Assembly: GCF_900105125.1 (NCBI RefSeq)
Contig: NZ_LT629750.1
Location: forward strand, 7,405,001 to 7,469,000
Direction: 5' to 3'
DNA length: 64,000 bases
DNA from: Bradyrhizobium canariense
Lineage (GTDB): Bacteria > Pseudomonadota > Alphaproteobacteria > Rhizobiales > Xanthobacteraceae
A program made the position numbers and the translations under genes. Below, piece after piece: positions 60,328 through 64,000 of this stretch. How positions within the stretch are numbered: position 1 is the first letter of the stretch; each line of letters opens with the position of its first letter. The notes under the pieces were generated by a model, which saw only the letters and a program-made list of their open reading frames with translations, ran no database searches and had not been told where the DNA came from.

Positions 60328-61185
60328 TCACGTCTCGATCGGGAAGCGGCGGAAGAAGACAACGAGTGCCACCGTGAGCAGCAGCAGCGATAGCGTGGCC
60401 ACCGCCGCGCCGCCGCCGATGTCATAGAGGCGAAAGGCCATGTGGTAGGAAAGCACCGGCAGGTGTTCGGTGCCGCCGAGCGGCCCGCCTTGCGTCATCA
60501 GCCAGATCACGTCGAACTTGTTGAACATCCAGATCCCGCGCAGCAGCACGACGACGACGAGCACGTCGCGGATGCCCGGAAGCGTCACGTGGCGGAAGCT
60601 CTGCAAGGGGCCGGCGCCGTCGACGCGCGCGGCGGAGTAAAGCTCCTCGGGAATGGTCTGCAGCGCGGCAAGGACGCAGATGGTCACGAACGGCGTCCAC
60701 ATCCACACGCTGACGCCGACGACGGTGGCGAAGGCGGCGAGGGTCGAATCCGACCAGACGAAATTGTGGATGCCGAGCGCCTTCAGCCAGTGCGTGAAGA
60801 TGCCGACATTGCCGTCCAGCATCCACTGGAAGGTGATCGCGACCACCACGGTCGGCAGGATATAGGGCAGGATCGCAATCGCCCGGAACAGCGCCTGGCC
60901 CCTGATCGGCGTGTGCAGGATCAGCGCCGAGCCGATCCCGAGCACGACCTGCAGCGCGACGGTGAACACGGCGTAGCAGGTGCCGGTCCACAGATCGCGC
61001 CAGAATTCCGGCATCGCCAGGATGCGCTGGTAGTTCGCAAGTCCCGTCCATTTGCCGGCCGCGACGAACGAATTCACCGACTGGAAGCTGAGAATAATCG
61101 CCTGGATCGCCGGCACGATGATCAGGATCGTGGTGACGGCGAGGCCGAACAGCAGGAATATCCGAACGGTGGCATCTGGCTTCAA
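60328..61185 (-). CDS. Sugar-type ABC permease (MalF-like), first importer
   Basis: A 285-residue permease. It has the N-terminal helix LFGLAVTTILIIVPAIQAII, the EAA loop AARVDGAGPLQSFRHVTLPGIRD and WLMTQGGPLGGTEHLPV, as in UgpA/MalF. The gene starts at the ATG at 61185, about 50 nt after the binding-protein gene, and ends overlapping the MalG-like gene. Confidence 0.92.
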   Translation of the reverse strand: MKPDATVRIFLLFGLAVTTILIIVPAIQAIILSFQSVNSFVAAGKWTGLANYQRILAMPEFWRDLWTGTCYAVFTVALQVVLGIGSALILHTPIRGQALFRAIAILPYILPTVVVAITFQWMLDGNVGIFTHWLKALGIHNFVWSDSTLAAFATVVGVSVWMWTPFVTICVLAALQTIPEELYSAARVDGAGPLQSFRHVTLPGIRDVLVVVVLLRGIWMFNKFDVIWLMTQGGPLGGTEHLPVLSYHMAFRLYDIGGGAAVATLSLLLLTVALVVFFRRFPIET

Positions 61186-61237
61186 GAGAAGGCTTCCCGG
61201 CTATATTTTCGGATATCCGCTGTTCGGTCCGCCGCGA

Positions 61238-62554
61238 TCAGGCCGCTGTGGCGCGCCGCATCTTCTCGGCGGCGATGCCCACCGCTTCGGCCGAGGGCAT
61301 CTTCTTCAGCGTGGCGTTCTGCAGCATCTCGTTGAACGCCAGCGACTCGAACACCTTGGCCGCCTTGAGATTGGCGCTCGGGCCCTGGGTATCGATCGAA
61401 GCGATGGTCACGTCCGGGCGGGTGATGAAACCGCGCATCTCGGCGACGAGGTCCGCGTGTTTCTGCAGCATCGGATGGCTGCGCCAGCGCGGGTCGTCAT
61501 AGATGTCGAGGCGGCAGGGCTGCTGATGCACCGGCGCGGCATGGAGCCAGTCGATATATTTTTCCTTCGCAAACCAGGTCATGAACTTCATGCTCTCTTC
61601 GGCGCGCGGCGTGTTCATCACCACGAAGCCGTCATAGCCATGGGTGACCGCCTTTTGCTTGCCGGTGCTGTCCATGTAGGGGAAGGCGCCGACCTTTGCG
61701 GCGATGTCCGGCGCCTTGTCCTCCAGCACCTCGATGAGGCGGCCGGAATAGGTGGCGTGCGCGACCTGCGAGCTCGAGAACAGGCCGAGTGACTGCGCCC
61801 AGCTGGCCTGTGCCATGCCGGCGGGCATGGTTGGGTACAGCGAGGTAAAATAGTCGAGGGCGGCGATCGCCTTCTGGCCGTTGTCGCCCTTGTCGAACAC
61901 GATATCGAGCTTGTCGTCGAGGAACTGGACGCCTTCGGCGAAGTGGAAGCCGGTGGACATCCACTGCGTCGCGCCGGTGTTGCCGGTCGGATGGAAGCAG
62001 CCCGCCATCTCGCTGGTCTTCAGCTTCTCGGCGTTATCGCGGTACGCGGCCCAGTCGTTCGGTACCTTCAGTCCCTTCGCCTGGTACAGATCCTTCCGGT
62101 AGTAGATCATGCAGAAATTGTAATCGTAGGGTAGCCAGTATTTGTTGCCGTTGTAGGGAAACAGGATCTTCGGTCCCCACTGATATTGGTCGACCAGCTC
62201 GTTCATCGGCACCAGCAGGTTCTGGTCCGCGAGCAGGATGACGTCGCCGATGAAGCCGAGCGCAGCCATGTCGTAGGGCGAGCCCGAGCGCATCCCGCTC
62301 GACAGCTTCGGATATTCGTCGGCGGGCGCCACATTGTCGAACAGGACGGTGACGCCGGTCTGCGTTTTGTAGTCGGCGACGATCTTCTTCAGCGTCTCGA
62401 TGCTGGCGATCGCGGTCTCGGTGTTCATCAGGCGCAGCGTGACGGCGCCCTGCGCCCTGATTGCGGGCGCATAGAGCGCGCCGGCAGCGCCGGCCGATGC
62501 GGCAAGGAAGGTGCGTCGCGACAGTTTCGGCGGGCGGTTTGAAAATCTCGTCAT
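61238..62554 (-). CDS. Sugar-type extracellular solute-binding protein, first importer, Tat leader
   Basis: A 438-residue protein from the ATG at 62554 with GGAGG upstream. The leader KLSRRTFLAASAGAAGALYAP matches the Tat consensus SRRxFL very well and ends AIRAQG, so it is probably exported folded. The mature part reads LKKIVADYKTQTGVTVLFDN and YKGKV-less SBP_bac_1 features such as YWLPYDYNFCMIYYRKDLY. It pairs with the MalF/MalG-like permeases encoded next and with the ATPase encoded just upstream. Confidence 0.91.
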   Translation of the reverse strand: MTRFSNRPPKLSRRTFLAASAGAAGALYAPAIRAQGAVTLRLMNTETAIASIETLKKIVADYKTQTGVTVLFDNVAPADEYPKLSSGMRSGSPYDMAALGFIGDVILLADQNLLVPMNELVDQYQWGPKILFPYNGNKYWLPYDYNFCMIYYRKDLYQAKGLKVPNDWAAYRDNAEKLKTSEMAGCFHPTGNTGATQWMSTGFHFAEGVQFLDDKLDIVFDKGDNGQKAIAALDYFTSLYPTMPAGMAQASWAQSLGLFSSSQVAHATYSGRLIEVLEDKAPDIAAKVGAFPYMDSTGKQKAVTHGYDGFVVMNTPRAEESMKFMTWFAKEKYIDWLHAAPVHQQPCRLDIYDDPRWRSHPMLQKHADLVAEMRGFITRPDVTIASIDTQGPSANLKAAKVFESLAFNEMLQNATLKKMPSAEAVGIAAEKMRRATAA

Positions 62555-62611
62555 GGTATCCTCCTTCATGTTTTCTTGTCTTGTCGTTGCGCGGCGCGAA
62601 GTTTCGGCCGG

Positions 62612-63673
62612 TCAGGCTGCGCGGATCGCGCGGCCGGAACCGGCATCGAACAGATGCGCGACCTCGGGCGTCGGCACGATGCGGATGGTGTCGCCGGGCG
62701 CCGCGCTGATCCGCTCGCGGAATACGCAGACCACGGGCGTCGTGCCGAGATTGGCCATCACATGGGTTTCCGAACCGGTCGGCTCGACCACCGTGACCTC
62801 GGCCGGCAGGCCCTTGTCCGACAGCATGAAATGCTCGGGGCGCGCGCCGTAGATCGCGGGGCGGCCGTCGGCATTGGCGGGGATGCCGCTCAGCGGCAGG
62901 CGGATGCCATCGGCGGCCTCGAACATGCCGCCGCGCACCGTGCCCTCGATCTGGTTCATCGCGGGCGAGCCGATGAAGCCCGCGACGAACAGGTTGGCCG
63001 GCCGGTCGTAAAGCTCGAGCGGCGTGCCGATCTGTTCGACGATGCCGTCGCGCATCACCACGATCTTGTCTGCCATCGTCATCGCCTCGATCTGGTCGTG
63101 CGTGACGTAGACGGTCGTGGTCTTGAGCTTCTGGTGCAGCGCCTTGATCTCGGCGCGCATCGCGACGCGCAGCTTGGCGTCGAGGTTGGACAACGGCTCG
63201 TCGAACAGGAATACCTGCGGCGCGCGCACGATGGCCCGGCCCATCGCGACGCGCTGGCGCTGGCCGCCGGAGAGCTGGCGCGGATAGCGATCGAGCAACT
63301 GCCGCAGGCCGAGCACGTCCGCCGCGCGATCCACGCGCGGGCCGATCTCGCTCTGCGGCATCTTCTTGAGCTTCAACGAGAAGCCCATATTGTCCGCCAC
63401 CTTCATGTGCGGATAGAGCGCGTAGTTCTGGAACACCATCGCGATGTCGCGGTCCTTCGGCGCCAGATCGTTGACGACCTTGCTGCCGATCCTGATTTCG
63501 CCGTCGCTGATGTTCTCGAGGCCGGCCAGCATCCGCAAAAGCGTGGATTTCCCGCAGCCGGAGGGACCGACCAGCACGACGAACTGGCCGTCGGCGATGT
63601 CGATATCGATGCCCTTGACCACCTCGAAACTGCCGAAGCGCTTTCTCAAGCCCTTGATGGTGACTGGTGCCAT
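62612..63673 (-). CDS. Sugar-type ABC ATPase (UgpC/MalK-like)
   Basis: A 353-residue ATPase from the ATG at 63673; the frame opens at 63841 but AGGGGGA precedes the inner ATG. Walker A is GPSGCGKST, then MVFQNYALYPHM, the signature LSGGQRQR, Walker B LFDEPLSNLD and the switch histidine in VTHDQIEA. A C-terminal MOP/TOBE regulatory domain covers about 235-350. It is the first gene of the leftward array and the only ATPase for the two permease sets that follow, so it probably drives both. Confidence 0.94.
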   Translation of the reverse strand: MAPVTIKGLRKRFGSFEVVKGIDIDIADGQFVVLVGPSGCGKSTLLRMLAGLENISDGEIRIGSKVVNDLAPKDRDIAMVFQNYALYPHMKVADNMGFSLKLKKMPQSEIGPRVDRAADVLGLRQLLDRYPRQLSGGQRQRVAMGRAIVRAPQVFLFDEPLSNLDAKLRVAMRAEIKALHQKLKTTTVYVTHDQIEAMTMADKIVVMRDGIVEQIGTPLELYDRPANLFVAGFIGSPAMNQIEGTVRGGMFEAADGIRLPLSGIPANADGRPAIYGARPEHFMLSDKGLPAEVTVVEPTGSETHVMANLGTTPVVCVFRERISAAPGDTIRIVPTPEVAHLFDAGSGRAIRAA

Positions 63674-64000
63674 GCGTTCCCCCTGCGTGTGATTGGCGCA
63701 TCGGCTCCGGCGCCGGGTGTTCTGGTCGCCGAAGACGGGATGCATTGGCCGCTTCGGCAGACAACTGCGGCTAACTTGATAGTCTAGATGTAATAAAATC
63801 TTGGACAAGTGTGAGCAGCATGTCAATAAGTTAAATCGCAATCGGGGCCGACCATGCGAAAATGCCGCAATATGCGGCCGGAAATGCCGGCCTGCGCGCC
63901 GAAACCAAAATTACAAGTTAGTTGACATCTTCGCCGATGTGCCGTAGGTCGACCTGGATGCCTCGCGGAAAGGGATCCCGAGATTTCCCGCAGCATGCGC
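63674..64000. other. Gene-free window end, upstream region of the sugar importer array
   Basis: No gene is seen. The AT-rich part at about 63775-63835 should contain the leftward promoter. A weak bottom-strand candidate is TTGTCC, 16 nt, TAGACT (around 63785-63812). The rest is featureless to the window edge. Confidence 0.35.

Noticed and set aside
58028..60427. 799-codon top-strand open frame antisense to the second importer
   Set aside because: Composition is Arg/Gly/Glu/His-rich low complexity, and it runs opposite to clearly conserved permease and binding-protein genes; typical GC-driven shadow.
60442..61335. 297-codon top-strand frame opposite the MalF-like permease
   Set aside because: His/Asp/Arg-rich shadow with no domain and no ribosome site; the bottom-strand gene is well supported.
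1..64000. CRISPR arrays, tRNA/rRNA genes, prophage, intact insertion sequences
   Set aside because: No regularly spaced repeats, cloverleaf-like sequences, integrases, capsid or transposase proteins were found on reading through the window.

Overview
The window is typical of a GC-rich alphaproteobacterium of the Bradyrhizobium/Rhodopseudomonas group (Nitrobacteraceae). This rests on family resemblance, not on a search. The pointers are the dispersed palindromic repeat whose bottom strand reads as the familiar spurious peptide MAGLVPVIRAF (5129-5210), a DUF1127 tail protein, a DAHL-domain kinase with a pseudo-receiver, a small CxxCH cytochrome, many solute-binding-protein importers, and chains of genes joined by 4-nt ATGA overlaps. 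It looks like accessory chromosomal DNA devoted to scavenging and catabolism. I saw no tRNA, rRNA, intact insertion sequence, phage gene or CRISPR array.

Region A (1-10261) opens with the end of an amidase translationally coupled to a nitrate/sulfonate/taurine-type ABC importer that has two different permeases. A divergent IclR regulator follows, with a perfect 17-bp palindrome beside its start codon. Next is a wrecked TctC/Bug binding-protein gene carrying a dispersed repeat. A catabolic operon then runs flavin-reductase-like protein, MFS transporter, fumarylacetoacetase-family protein, HpaH-type hydratase, RidA and LigI-like amidohydrolase. This resembles the lower part of a meta-cleavage or aminomuconate-type pathway, without a ring-cleaving dioxygenase in view.

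Region B (10529-24075) is housekeeping, stress and signalling: a GreA/GreB-type factor, a DUF899 thioredoxin-like protein and an HU protein. A bottom-strand run encodes an OmpR-type regulator, a DUF1127 protein, a MauG/CcpA-like di-haem peroxidase and a DAHL sensor kinase with a dead receiver. An acyl-CoA ligase, a second hybrid kinase and a small cytochrome c follow.

Region C (24508-53679) is the most interesting part, a roughly 29-kb catabolic island. It holds an XRE-cupin regulator, two small cupins, a cyclase-family metal hydrolase, a spermidine/putrescine-type importer with an isochorismatase-type amidase embedded in it, CoxG, a single-cysteine Asp/Glu-racemase-family protein, an NtaA/DszA-type flavin monooxygenase with an SsuE-type FMN reductase, and a molybdenum hydroxylase (M, L, S plus a second L). 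It continues with an AtzG/AtzE-type amidase pair (the 57-codon AtzG-like gene is easily missed), an alpha/beta hydrolase, a noncanonical SDR, a branched-chain-type importer with a fused permease, a MarR regulator and a second sulfonate/taurine-type importer. Hydroxylation next to a ring nitrogen, flavin-dependent ring opening and successive amide hydrolysis would make a coherent route for an unknown N-heterocycle. The substrate is inference.

Region D (54527-64000) has an SDR and a FadR-type GntR regulator behind a four-half-site operator/promoter, facing two sugar-type ABC importers on the bottom strand that share one ATPase.

Six ABC importers, one MFS carrier and one dead TctC-type protein lie in 64 kb. 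Start codons were chosen from Shine-Dalgarno spacing and overlaps. Functions beyond family level are inference.
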